This document shows positions 1 to 8,768 of a stretch of DNA of 64,000 nt, piece by piece (position 1 is the stretch's first letter; each line of letters starts with the position of its first letter). The position numbers and the translations under genes were made by a program. The DNA is from Lonepinella sp042485795. GTDB lineage: Bacteria > Pseudomonadota > Gammaproteobacteria > Enterobacterales > Pasteurellaceae. The notes below the pieces were generated by a model, which was not told where the DNA came from, did no database searches, and worked only from the letters and a program-made list of their open reading frames with translations. The stretch is from the NCBI RefSeq assembly GCF_042485795.1, contig NZ_CP169368.1, positions 310,001 through 374,000 on the forward strand, given 5' to 3'.

Positions 1-192
1 CCTCCACAAACACCACTACTGGTGCCAATATTTATGATATCGCTATTAATTCTGTTGCTCTGGCAACAGATTCTAACGGCAAGGTGACCGCTCCAACAAC
101 TGCTGATGCAGGTAAATTAGTCACGGCAGAAAATGTAGCTTCTGCGATTAACAATGCTGGTTTCACCTTAAAAACATCGGCAAATGGTGGTA
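1..192 (+). repeat. Long direct repeat inside adhesin gene (partner 1114-1305)
   Basis: Bases 1-192 match 1114-1305 at a constant offset of 1,113 bp (a multiple of three) with only scattered substitutions. Recombination between the copies would remove or add 371 codons in frame. Confidence 0.85.
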
Positions 193-3100
193 CAAAGGAT
201 GCAACATCCACAGCAGATGAATTAATCAATGCAGGTGATGTAATTGATTTAGTGGCAGGTAAGAACTTAACTGTCAAACAAGAAGCGAATGGTACCGTTA
301 CTTATGCAACTAAAAACGATGTTAATTTTACCACGGTAACAACTGAAGACGCAGCGGGTAACAAAACTGTTACTAGCGGGACAGGTATCGTTATTACTCC
401 TAATACTGGAAATGCTGTTAGCTTGACTGGTAACGGGTTAGATAATGGTGGTAATAAAATTACCAATGTTGCAGCTGGTACAGATGAAAATGATGCCGTG
501 AATGTAGGTCAATTAACTGACGAATTAGCCATTATTGATGACGCTATTGCAGCCTCACAAGAAGAAGTCACATCTAATGATAAATCCGTAACTATCGCAA
601 CCACTCAAAATGCTGATGGAGCTAATGTATTTGATTTATCAGTTAATGTTGATGATACAACTATTACTAAAGATGCCACAACAGGTCAACTTAAAGCGAA
701 TACCGTTAATTTCACTACAGATGCTAAAGGCAGTGTAACCGCTAATACAAATCCTAATTCTCTGGCTACCGCCGGTGATATTGCAAACGCTATTAATAGT
801 TCAGGCTTTACTGCAAAAGCGAATGGTGATTCTGGCGAATTGATTACAGCAGGTGAGGAAGTCAACTTCATTAATGGCGATAATATAGCAATCACCCGTA
901 GTGGAAGCAATTTCACGGTGGCAACTACTAAAAATGTTACATTTAATAGTGTTAGTGTAGGAAATGTCAAAGTTGATGGTACAACCAATAAAATTACTGG
1001 TTTAACCGCAGGTACGGCGGATACTGACGCTGTCAATGTGGGTCAATTAAATAAAGAAGTTGCTGCCTCAAAAGAGGAAGTGACCACATCAGATAGTGCA
1101 TTAAAAGTAACTACCTCTACAAACGCCACCACTGGTGCTAATATTTATGATATTGCTATTAATTCTGTTGCTCTGGCAACAGATGCTAACGGCAAGATTA
1201 CCGCTCCAACAACTGCTGATGCAGGTAAATTAGTCACGGCAGAAAATGTAGCTTCTGCGATTAACAATGCTGGTTTTACCTTAAAGACATCTGCAAATGG
1301 TGGTGAGAAGATTTCTGGCGATGATGAAATCATTAATGCTGGAGATGAGATTAACTTAGCTGCAGGTAAAAACTTAACCGTTCAACAAAATACGCAAGGT
1401 CAAGTTATCTTTAGCACAGCTGAAAATGTTGAGTTTACAACGGTAACTGCTGGCGGCACTAGAATTTCTTCTGCAGGCTTAACATTTGTTGATCCATTCA
1501 CAGGTGTTCAAAAAGGTTATAGTCCAAGCATCACTGCAACAGGTATTAATGCTGGTGGTACTAAAATTACTAACGTTGAAGCTGGTGTAGATGATACTGA
1601 CGCAGTAAATGTCGGTCAGTTAAGTGACGCTATTGCGTTATTAGACGAAAGCATTGCTGCTTCACAGGAAGAAGTAAAATCTACGGATAACTCCGTGAAA
1701 GTAACCACAACAAAAAATACTGATCAAGCCAATGTATTTGATCTGTCTGTTAATGTAGATGAAAAAAGTATTACCAAGGATAGTACTGGTGCATTACAAG
1801 TTAAAACGACTAATTTAACGACAATTACTGATGGTAAAGTTGATACACCTACAGATACTGATGCTTTAGCTACCGCTGCCAATGTTGCTGATGCAATTAA
1901 CAATGCTGGTTTTACCTTAAAAACATCGGCAAATGGTGGTACAAAGGATACCGCATCAACAGCAGATGAATTAATCAATGCAGGTGAGGTGATTGATTTA
2001 GCAGCTGGTAAGAACTTAACTGTCAAACAAGAAGCAGATGGTAAAGTTACTTATTCTCTTGCTGATGAAATAGATCTTAATAAAGTGACGACTGGTAATA
2101 CCGTAATGGATACTAATGGTATTACGATTACTGCCCCAGCAGGTGGAAGTACGACCGATGTTAAATTAACCAATACAGGCTTAGATAATGGCGGTAATAA
2201 AATCACTAATGTTGCAGCGGGTACAGATGCAAACGATGCGGTTAATGTTAGTCAATTACAAGCAGCCCAAGCAGCTTCTAAAGAAACGGTTACATCAGAT
2301 GAAGGCTCTATTGTTGTTGGTGTAAAAACAGATCAAACTACAGGGGCAAATATATTTGACTTATCTGTCAATGTAGATGACAAAACTATTACCAAGGATA
2401 GTACTGGTGCATTACAAGTTAATACGATGGATTTAACCGTAACCGATGGCAAAGTTGCAACACCTACAGATACTAATGCTTTAGCTACCGCAGCCAATGT
2501 TGCTGATGCAATTAACAAATCAGGCTTTACTTTAAAAACCAGTGCGACAGCCGATGGTAAAAAAACTTCAGGTTCTGATGAATTAATTAATCCAAGCGAT
2601 ACCATTGAAATGGTAGCAGGTAAGAACTTAACTGTGACACAAGAAGCAGACGGTAAAATTACCTATGCTACAGCAGATAAAGTAGGCTTTGAGCAAATCA
2701 CTTTAGGTGATGCAACCAATAATACCGTATTAACTTCTACAGAAAAAGGTTTAGATGTAGGTGGTGATAAAATTACCAATGTTGCCAACGGCGATATTTC
2801 ACCAACCAGTACCGATGCAATTAATGGCTCACAGTTATCTAATACAACTAAAAGTATTGCAGATGCTTTAGGTGGTAGTTCAACAGTGAACACTGACGGA
2901 ACGATTACTGCACCAACTTATACTTTAGTCAGTGGCAATCCAGCACAAAATAGCACTAAAGCCTATTATAGTGTAGGAAATGCACTTAATGCGTTAAATA
3001 CAGCCGTTAATGCACCTCTTACTTTTGCGGCAGACAGTGGTAACAATGTTGAACGTCAATTAGGTAGTACCCTAAATATCAATGGTGATGCCAAAAATAT

Positions 3101-3638
3101 CACCACAACAACGACATCTAATGGTGTAACCGTGGCGTTAAACGATAATATCAGTGTTAAATCTGTTTCAGTCGAAAATGGACCGACAATTAACAGCTCT
3201 GGTATTCAAATGGCAAATCAACAGATTACTGGGTTAAAAAGTGGTTTAGATGGCACAACGATAGAACAAGTGGCTGCTCAAGGTGCATCTAGTCCAACAT
3301 GGAATAATGCTGCAACAGTCGGTGATTTAGCACAGGTACAAAATAATGTGGTCAATTCTAATAATAGAATTAATCAGTTAAACGACAAAATAAACAATGT
3401 TGATAAAAAACTACGTGCAGGTGTTGCTGGTGCATTAGCAACTTCAGGTTTACCACAGGCTTATATCCCTGGTAAAAGTATGGTGGCTATTGCTGCTGGA
3501 TCATTCAAAGGCGAAAATGCGTTAGCTGTTGGTGCGACACGTATCTCTGATAATGGAAAAGTCGTGCTTAAACTAACAGGTAATACCAATACTCGTGGTG
3601 ACGTTGGTACCAGCGTAGGACTTGGATATCAATGGTAG
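3..3638 (+). CDS. Trimeric autotransporter adhesin (YadA/Hia-like), 5' end outside window
   Basis: The frame is open from base 3, so the N-terminus (signal peptide, head) lies upstream; about 1,211 residues are visible. The visible part is stalk built of repeated neck-like motifs of the type DAVNVGQL (variants DAVNVSQL, DAINGSQL), alternating with repeated blocks containing AINNAGFTLKTSANGG and ITKDSTGALQV. The last ~90 residues form a YadA-anchor domain: a coiled-coil lead-in, then a four-strand beta segment ending in the aromatic residue W. Such proteins trimerise in the outer membrane and bind host cells or matrix. Very Thr/Asn/Asp-rich, almost no aromatics, typical of the family. Family assignment is firm; the ligand cannot be told. 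Confidence 0.93.
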   Translation, partial: STNTTTGANIYDIAINSVALATDSNGKVTAPTTADAGKLVTAENVASAINNAGFTLKTSANGGTKDATSTADELINAGDVIDLVAGKNLTVKQEANGTVTYATKNDVNFTTVTTEDAAGNKTVTSGTGIVITPNTGNAVSLTGNGLDNGGNKITNVAAGTDENDAVNVGQLTDELAIIDDAIAASQEEVTSNDKSVTIATTQNADGANVFDLSVNVDDTTITKDATTGQLKANTVNFTTDAKGSVTANTNPNSLATAGDIANAINSSGFTAKANGDSGELITAGEEVNFINGDNIAITRSGSNFTVATTKNVTFNSVSVGNVKVDGTTNKITGLTAGTADTDAVNVGQLNKEVAASKEEVTTSDSALKVTTSTNATTGANIYDIAINSVALATDANGKITAPTTADAGKLVTAENVASAINNAGFTLKTSANGGEKISGDDEIINAGDEINLAAGKNLTVQQNTQGQVIFSTAENVEFTTVTAGGTRISSAGLTFVDPFTGVQKGYSPSITATGINAGGTKITNVEAGVDDTDAVNVGQLSDAIALLDESIAASQEEVKSTDNSVKVTTTKNTDQANVFDLSVNVDEKSITKDSTGALQVKTTNLTTITDGKVDTPTDTDALATAANVADAINNAGFTLKTSANGGTKDTASTADELINAGEVIDLAAGKNLTVKQEADGKVTYSLADEIDLNKVTTGNTVMDTNGITITAPAGGSTTDVKLTNTGLDNGGNKITNVAAGTDANDAVNVSQLQAAQAASKETVTSDEGSIVVGVKTDQTTGANIFDLSVNVDDKTITKDSTGALQVNTMDLTVTDGKVATPTDTNALATAANVADAINKSGFTLKTSATADGKKTSGSDELINPSDTIEMVAGKNLTVTQEADGKITYATADKVGFEQITLGDATNNTVLTSTEKGLDVGGDKITNVANGDISPTSTDAINGSQLSNTTKSIADALGGSSTVNTDGTITAPTYTLVSGNPAQNSTKAYYSVGNALNALNTAVNAPLTFAADSGNNVERQLGSTLNINGDAKNITTTTTSNGVTVALNDNISVKSVSVENGPTINSSGIQMANQQITGLKSGLDGTTIEQVAAQGASSPTWNNAATVGDLAQVQNNVVNSNNRINQLNDKINNVDKKLRAGVAGALATSGLPQAYIPGKSMVAIAAGSFKGENALAVGATRISDNGKVVLKLTGNTNTRGDVGTSVGLGYQW
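1898..2049 (+). repeat. Second long direct repeat inside adhesin gene (partner about 149-306)
   Basis: The stretch coding for the INNAGFTLKTSANGG block through the AGKNLTVKQEA block at 1898-2049 closely repeats 149-306, with a few substitutions. It keeps the reading frame and is part of the modular stalk. Confidence 0.75.
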
Positions 3639-3665
3639 TCTAGTTAATAGATTAACCTTATATTA

Positions 3666-3682
3666 AAAAAGTGCGGTATTTT
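3666..3682 (+). terminator. Left arm of an uptake-signal hairpin terminator split by the IS
   Basis: The arm AAAAAGTGCGGTA (3666-3678) is the exact inverse of TACCGCACTTTTT at 5093-5105, on the far side of the insertion sequence. With the element removed, the arms would be separated by only four T residues. The hairpin would have served as a bidirectional terminator between the adhesin gene and the convergent iron operon. Confidence 0.85.
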
Positions 3683-3737
3683 TGATCTGCACCCCAAAAG
3701 TTGGACTAACCTCCAACCCAATAAGGTGCAGATTTTT

Positions 3738-4256
3738 ATGACTAAATACAACCAAACATTCAAACAACAAGTCGTGGATTTTTATTTCACAAATCACGAA
3801 AGTTTATCTATAACATGCAAACATTTTGACCTGCCCAATGAGACAGCTAGACGTTGGATTGTGCAATTTAAGCACTCAGGCAGTAGTGGATTAGCTGTTC
3901 GACATAGCAAACAAAAGTATTCTCCAGAGTTCAAATTTAACGTTGTTCAAAGCGTACTTTTAGGTCAATTTTCGGGTCGTGGTGCAGCGTTACATTTTGG
4001 CTTAAGTAGCTCGGGCATGATTAGTCAATGGTTGAAAACCTTTGAAAAACAAGGTATAAAAGGCTTATTACCTAAACCAAAGGGTCGCCAAACGATGAAG
4101 CCAAAATATCCTAAAATGCCCCCAAAACCCAAGAATCGGCTAGAAGAACTCGAGCTTGAAAATCTGAGATTGAGAGCGGAGAACGACTTTCTAAAAAAGT
4201 TGGACGAGATTATCAAACGAGAAGACAGGAAACGGCAGAAGCCGTCCAAGCCTTAA
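3738..4256 (+). CDS. IS3-family transposase OrfA (helix-turn-helix protein)
   Basis: 172 residues from the ATG at 3738; an in-frame GTG at 3726 is less likely because the AAGG ribosome site (3723-3726) would then lie inside the gene. Residues 1-50 and about 60-110 look like two helix-turn-helix modules of the kind that bind IS ends (ETARRWIVQF, SSGMISQWLKTF). The C-terminus is a Lys/Glu-rich coiled coil ending in a leucine-zipper-like stretch (LEELELENLRLRAENDFLKK). It normally acts as DNA-binding regulator and as the N-terminal half of the frameshifted transposase. Confidence 0.92.
   Translation: MTKYNQTFKQQVVDFYFTNHESLSITCKHFDLPNETARRWIVQFKHSGSSGLAVRHSKQKYSPEFKFNVVQSVLLGQFSGRGAALHFGLSSSGMISQWLKTFEKQGIKGLLPKPKGRQTMKPKYPKMPPKPKNRLEELELENLRLRAENDFLKKLDEIIKREDRKRQKPSKP
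4193..4199 (+). other. Programmed -1 frameshift site (A AAA AAG)
   Basis: In the orfA frame the codons read CTA AAA AAG, giving the heptamer A_AAA_AAG. A -1 slip here joins orfA residue ~154 to a frame that stays open through the orfB start into the DDE domain (the peptide after the slip ends ALRLRYPLALLLEIAGLS, typical of IS3 OrfAB). Confidence 0.8.
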
Positions 4257-4276
4257 GATTACGCTATCCGTTAGCT

Positions 4277-5062
4277 TTGTTGCTCGAAATTGCGGGACTT
4301 TCTCGTAGTGTATTTTTCTATCATATCAAGCCTAAAACGGATAAAGATGAAGCACTTAGAGCAGAAATCAGGAAGATAAAAGCAAAGCACCCTGAATATG
4401 GCTATCGCCGTGTTGCAGCAGAGTTGAAAGGGGTCAATCACAAGAAAATTCAACGACTTATGCGAGAAATGGGCTTGCAGGTGAAAAGCAAAAAATGTCG
4501 AAAATATAATGCCTATCATGGTGAAGTGGGCAGAATTGCCGAAAATAGGCTTAAACGTGATTTTACTGCCAGCAAACCGAATGAAAAATGGCTCACGGAT
4601 ATTACGGAGTTCAAGGCAGAAGATGGTAATAAACTCTATTTTTCGCCGATTTTAGACACATTTAACAACGAGCTAATCGCACATCACACTAGCACCAGTC
4701 CAAACTGGGCATTGGTGGAAACGATGTTGCAAAACGCATTGAAAAAGCGTGCTAAGGGAGAAAAAACGGTGTTGCATTCAGACCAAGGTTGGCACTATCA
4801 AATGCGAGCTTATCAACATATATTACGAGAAAATGGCATTGAACAGAGTATGTCCCGTAAGGGAAATTGCTTGGATAATGCTGCAATGGAGAGTTTTTTC
4901 GGGCGAATGAAAACGGAGCGTTTTTATGGGAAATCCTTTAAAACCGTTGATGAGATTAAAATCATGATTGATGAGTATGTTCGCTATTACAATGAAGAAC
5001 GTATTCAGTTAAAATTAAAAGGACTGAGTCCGATACAATATCGTCGTCAGTCCTTGATGTAA
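4277..5062 (+). CDS. IS3-family transposase OrfB (DDE integrase domain)
   Basis: 261 residues from the first ATG, but probably made mainly as an OrfAB fusion by the -1 shift at 4193-4199. The HTH_21 motif (EYGYRRVAAELK) is followed by an rve integrase core with the catalytic triad: D in KWLTDITEF, D in LHSDQGWHYQ, and E in DNAAMESFFGRMK. The C-terminal YYNEERIQLKLKGLSPIQYR is characteristic. Catalyses excision and circle formation then integration of the element. Intact by inspection. Confidence 0.95.
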   Translation: MLLEIAGLSRSVFFYHIKPKTDKDEALRAEIRKIKAKHPEYGYRRVAAELKGVNHKKIQRLMREMGLQVKSKKCRKYNAYHGEVGRIAENRLKRDFTASKPNEKWLTDITEFKAEDGNKLYFSPILDTFNNELIAHHTSTSPNWALVETMLQNALKKRAKGEKTVLHSDQGWHYQMRAYQHILRENGIEQSMSRKGNCLDNAAMESFFGRMKTERFYGKSFKTVDEIKIMIDEYVRYYNEERIQLKLKGLSPIQYRRQSLM

Positions 5063-5121
5063 GCGTCTAACTTTTTGGGGTCAGATCATTTTTACCGCAC
5101 TTTTTATCTTAATCAAATCAA

Positions 5122-5772
5122 TCACTTAGATTTATTATTAACAAAATCATCAACCGTATTTTTTAATATTACTAACTGTTGCTGCATTTGTTCATAATTA
5201 GCAGGATTCGCTTGCATGGCACTACGAAATAAGGACATAGCCGTTTCCATTTTGCCGTAATGGCTTAAACTGGCTCCACGCATGGATAATTCGTTAGCTC
5301 CCCAAGTTGCACCGAAACGATGGAATTTAGCCTGAATTTCCTCAATTTTGTTACCTTTCAATGCTGTTTCTAAGGCTTGTAAAGGTGGCACTACTTGCTC
5401 GGCAAATTTCTGACGATTTTTATCATGATTCACTGGGTTTTGCTCTTTCTCAAAAGCATAAAGGTCTTTAGAAATTTGTTCTACATTGGCTAAAGTTGGG
5501 TTAGCAATAGCGGTTTCAAGTGCTTTGCTAGTTTGCATTCCAGCTTGTGAGTTATGGGTTGGAATAGCATTAAATTCTTGCTGTAAAGTTTGCAAATTGT
5601 TTTTGGCTTGTTCGCTATTTTCTTTTTTAACTGCGGACAAGGCATCCGATAAATGCACAAATAACGCTCCCAATTCAACTTTGGCATAAGCCGAAGTAGA
5701 GAAACATACGCCCAATAATAAACTCAATTTAAAGGGCTTCAAACAGGGCTTTACCCAAGTAGTCATTTTCAT
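5122..5772 (-). CDS. Exported 216-aa protein of the iron operon; possible FTR1 periplasmic-domain protein
   Basis: A signal peptide (about residues 1-30, cleavage after ACFSTSAYA-like Ala-x-Ala) precedes an all-helical, Gln/Ala-rich soluble domain with no membrane segment. The start overlaps the end of efeB by 44 bp, indicating translational coupling as last gene of an efeM/O-efeB operon. Its features (FVHLSDALSAVKKENSEQ, later FHRFGATWGANE) remind me of the periplasmic N-terminal domain fused to some FTR1 iron permeases, but no permease part follows: the stop is ~20 bp before the ancestral terminator. That likeness is inference; the protein may be a stand-alone subunit or a truncated permease. 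Confidence 0.8.
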   Translation of the reverse strand: MKMTTWVKPCLKPFKLSLLLGVCFSTSAYAKVELGALFVHLSDALSAVKKENSEQAKNNLQTLQQEFNAIPTHNSQAGMQTSKALETAIANPTLANVEQISKDLYAFEKEQNPVNHDKNRQKFAEQVVPPLQALETALKGNKIEEIQAKFHRFGATWGANELSMRGASLSHYGKMETAMSLFRSAMQANPANYEQMQQQLVILKNTVDDFVNNKSK

Positions 5773-6922
5773 CTTTTACTCCTGCGAAACAAGCGAACAG
5801 TCCACTGCCGATATGGGTAATGTACTCGTTCATTTTATCAATATTACCTAACTTATTTTGAATGGTAATAAATTGTTGTGGATCTTTTTGATAGGAAATA
5901 AACAATAATCCTGCATCAAATTGTCCTGTACGCGGATCGATACCACTGGAATAAGAAAACGATCGGCGTAACATTTTTAGCCCTGTTTTATGGGCAAGGT
6001 GCATGTGAGAATCTTCTGGTACAACAGGCTGACCTTTGGCATCTTTTTTATCTAAATCAACGGGATCAAATTCTTTTTTCTGACCATAAGCCGCCCCCGA
6101 GTCACGATGACGACCAAAAGTATGCTGTTGTTCGTTTAAGTTGGTACGATCCCAAGTTTCCAAGAACATCTGAATTTTACGCACCACTAGGAATGAACCG
6201 CCTTTCAGCCAGTTATTACCCTCATACCATACCGTCTTATCCAGTTCTTCTCCCTTTGGATTCCCCGTACCGTCACGGAAACCGAACAGATTGCGTGGCG
6301 TGTCCGTACCCTCAAAAGAATTAAACCCTGATTGACTCCAACGCATGGTGATTTCCGAACGGGCAACACGGACTAAATTTCGCACCGCATGAAATGCCAC
6401 TTGCGGATCGTCTGCACAGGCTTGAATACAAATATCACCACCAACAAATTCAGCTTTCAGTTGATCACGTGGAAAATGCGGTAAATCGACTAATTCTGCT
6501 GGTTTAGCTTTCTCAATGCCTAATTTAGTAAAGAAACTTGGGCTTACACCAAAAGTAAGCGTCAAATTATACGGATTTAGGCTATCTGCTTCCCCCGTGT
6601 CAACTGCGGGTACATAACCATTTTGACTATAGGTTTGTACATTTTTGCCTTGTGTTAATTGGCGACTGTATTCTGTCCATGTTTTAAACATTTGGTGAAT
6701 CTCGCCGACATCTTGGCTGTGTAAATCCAACACGATAAAATAAATATGATGTTGTGCTGGAGTGGTGATACCTTGTTGGTGTGTATTGAAAAATGGATAG
6801 ATATTTTTAATGGTGATTTTTTCGCGTGGTTCTAAAGAATAAGCGGTGCTAGCCATTAAGCCAGCACCGACAATTACACTATTCTTTAAGAAATCACGCC
6901 GAGCATTATTGGTATAACGCAT
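5729..6922 (-). CDS. efeB: EfeB-like deferrochelatase/Dyp-type peroxidase, Tat-exported
   Basis: 397 residues. A twin-arginine signal (RRDFLKN at about residues 8-14, then VIVGAGLMASTAYS) directs the folded heme enzyme to the periplasm. The Dyp signature GFRDGTGNP lies near residue 216 with the distal catalytic Asp, and the heme-ligand region GRHRDSGAAYG near 270; RRSFSYSSG supplies the conserved Arg. The family oxidises Fe(II) or extracts iron from heme. It starts 16 bp after the upstream EfeO/M gene with a GGGAGAAG ribosome site, so the two are one operon. Confidence 0.93.
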   Translation of the reverse strand: MRYTNNARRDFLKNSVIVGAGLMASTAYSLEPREKITIKNIYPFFNTHQQGITTPAQHHIYFIVLDLHSQDVGEIHQMFKTWTEYSRQLTQGKNVQTYSQNGYVPAVDTGEADSLNPYNLTLTFGVSPSFFTKLGIEKAKPAELVDLPHFPRDQLKAEFVGGDICIQACADDPQVAFHAVRNLVRVARSEITMRWSQSGFNSFEGTDTPRNLFGFRDGTGNPKGEELDKTVWYEGNNWLKGGSFLVVRKIQMFLETWDRTNLNEQQHTFGRHRDSGAAYGQKKEFDPVDLDKKDAKGQPVVPEDSHMHLAHKTGLKMLRRSFSYSSGIDPRTGQFDAGLLFISYQKDPQQFITIQNKLGNIDKMNEYITHIGSGLFACFAGVKDENDYLGKALFEAL

Positions 6923-6938
6923 TGTGACTTCTCCCTGA

Positions 6939-7751
6939 TTATTTATCTAAAATAACACCTAACTGAGCTAATGGTTCACCCAATTTGTTCACTGCTTCTG
7001 CAAGAGCTTTGGTGTCTTCTTTCGTTAAAGTATTGTACGGCACATATTCATAACCTGTGCTAGATTTATTATATTTTTGCAATAAATCATTGACTTCTTT
7101 GAAATGTTGCTCGATTTTGGCAGACAATTTAGCATCTTTTTTCAATAACGCTGGTTTAAATAATTCGTAAATCTTCTCTGCACCCTCTACGTTTGCTTTG
7201 AAATCGTATAAGTCAGTTTTAGAGAAAATATCTTCTTCGCCAGTAACTTTAGTAGTAGAAACTTCGTTTAATAAATCCACTGCCCCCGTAATCATTAATT
7301 CAGGCGTAACTTCCGTAGTCGGAATTTTGGCACGCAGTTCTTTCACGTCTTTTAATAATTGATCGGCTGTTTCTTCCGTGCCTTTGGTGGTATTTTGTTC
7401 CCATAATACTTTTTCAATTTTGTGGAAACCAGACCAATCTTTTTCCCCTTTACCTTCTTCCTCAAGATCAGCAAGACGGGCATCAATACGTGGGTCTAAA
7501 TCACCAAAACTTTCGGCAATCGGCTCGGAACGCTCATAATACATACGAGCAAGCGGATAAACGGCTTTGGCTTTTTCCACATCACCATTTTTTAATGCTC
7601 CAACAAACGATTCTGTTTGAGTAACTAGTTCATCAATTTGAACAACTACAAAATCTTTATAATCTTTTGTTTCTTTTGATAAATCTGCCGCCATCGCTGG
7701 GGTAGATAAAAGTAACCCTGAAATCACTGCTGAAATAAGTTTTAAACGCAT
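6939..7751 (-). CDS. efeO: EfeO/EfeM-like periplasmic iron-binding protein (imelysin/M75 family)
   Basis: 270 residues with a cleavable signal peptide (about 1-22, ending TPAMAA). The rest is the helical M75 domain, with the HxxE metal motif as HKIEKV near residue 110. The N-terminal cupredoxin domain of E. coli EfeO is missing, so it is the shorter EfeM form. It would present iron to an uptake system in the periplasm. First gene of the operon; an AAGGAGAA ribosome site lies upstream. The AT-rich DNA at 7795-7840 is a plausible promoter. Confidence 0.9.
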   Translation of the reverse strand: MRLKLISAVISGLLLSTPAMAADLSKETKDYKDFVVVQIDELVTQTESFVGALKNGDVEKAKAVYPLARMYYERSEPIAESFGDLDPRIDARLADLEEEGKGEKDWSGFHKIEKVLWEQNTTKGTEETADQLLKDVKELRAKIPTTEVTPELMITGAVDLLNEVSTTKVTGEEDIFSKTDLYDFKANVEGAEKIYELFKPALLKKDAKLSAKIEQHFKEVNDLLQKYNKSSTGYEYVPYNTLTKEDTKALAEAVNKLGEPLAQLGVILDK

Positions 7752-7847
7752 ATAAATTCTCCTTGGCTGAGATGAAAATAAAATGAAAAACCGCCTTTAT
7801 CTTAGATCAAATAAAAATAATTCTCAATATACTATTAATATATTTTA

Positions 7848-8759
7848 CTAAGGCAAGGCATTTCTTAATTGCCCTTGATATTCTGCTAATAACGCTTTTG
7901 CTTGATGAATATCTACTTGAGCTAAAATCATCATAATCGCCACTTTGCTGTTATTTTCCGCCAATTTTAACGCTTTAATCGCTTTATATTCTGAGCAATC
8001 AGTGGCTTGCATCACAATACGAACAGCACGGGCTTTCAATTTTTCATTGCTGGCTTGCACGTCCACCATTAAATTTTGGTAGCATTTTCCCAACAAAATC
8101 ATACTCGCTGTGGTGAGCATATTGAGTACTAATTTTTGGGCTGTGCCTGATTTCATTCGACTTGACCCCGTCAGCACTTCCGCCCCCACCACGGTTTCAA
8201 TAGCAATATCGGCAAGTTCCGCCATTTTAGAATCAGGGTTACTGGCAATCGCTACCGTAGTCGCTCCCAGTTCATGGGCATATTGCAATGCTCCTATGAC
8301 ATAGGGTGTTCGACCACTCGCCGCAATCCCAACCAATACATCTTGCTTAGAAAAATCGATCTGTTGCAGATCAATTTTACCTTGTGCAAGATTATCTTCC
8401 GCCCCTTCGATTGGGTGACGTAAGGCTTGTTCTCCTCCCGCAATCAAACCCACCACCATAGCAGGATCAACCCCAAAAGTTGGGGGACATTCGGAAGCAT
8501 CTAACACGCCTAATCGTCCACTGGTACCAGCCCCAATATAAACTAACCGACCGCCAGCTTGAAAGGCTTGCACAATTTTTTCTACTGCAACCGCAATTTG
8601 TGGCAAGCATTTTTCAATGGCTAGTGGCACAGTTTTATCTTGCTGATTGATTAAGCTAACAATTTCCAACGCAGTCATTTGATCTATGTTGGTAGATTCG
8701 GGATTGCGTTGCTCGGTGAGCATTTGCCCGAGAGCGTTGAGTAAGTTTTTTTCTGTCAT
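7848..8759 (-). CDS. murQ: N-acetylmuramic acid 6-phosphate etherase
   Basis: 303 residues, normal length. It has an SIS sugar-phosphate domain with GAGTSGRLG near residues 77-85 and the family stretch LDASECPPTFG directly after, plus GSSRMKSGTAQKLVLN near 200. Cleaves MurNAc-6-P to GlcNAc-6-P and D-lactate during peptidoglycan recycling. The gene lies 9 bp downstream of anmK, whose product supplies its substrate, so the two form an operon. Confidence 0.97.
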   Translation of the reverse strand: MTEKNLLNALGQMLTEQRNPESTNIDQMTALEIVSLINQQDKTVPLAIEKCLPQIAVAVEKIVQAFQAGGRLVYIGAGTSGRLGVLDASECPPTFGVDPAMVVGLIAGGEQALRHPIEGAEDNLAQGKIDLQQIDFSKQDVLVGIAASGRTPYVIGALQYAHELGATTVAIASNPDSKMAELADIAIETVVGAEVLTGSSRMKSGTAQKLVLNMLTTASMILLGKCYQNLMVDVQASNEKLKARAVRIVMQATDCSEYKAIKALKLAENNSKVAIMMILAQVDIHQAKALLAEYQGQLRNALP

Positions 8760-8768
8760 TTTTGTTTC

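Larger units (their letters stand above)
3683..5088 (+). mobile_element. IS3-family (IS150-group-like) insertion sequence, apparently intact
   Basis: The 1,406 bp element has imperfect terminal inverted repeats beginning TGATCTG: left end TGATCTGCACCCCAAAAGTT, right end (read inward) TGATCTGACCCCAAAAAGTT. It carries orfA and orfB in the -1 frame relationship usual for IS3 elements, with a slippery A6G site. TTTT lies on both sides (3679-3682 and 5089-5092) and may be a 3-4 bp target duplication, though the T-run makes its length ambiguous. No frame-disrupting mutation is seen, so it could be active. Confidence 0.93.

Noticed and set aside
32..2893. Long minus-strand ORFs opposite the adhesin gene
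   Set aside because: They mirror the repeats of the adhesin in an antisense frame and show no protein features of their own.
7795..7840. A possible Fur box upstream of the EfeO/M gene
   Set aside because: The region is AT-rich with an ATTCTCA half-site, but no 6-1-6 GATAAT dyad can be made, unlike the clear box at 16198.
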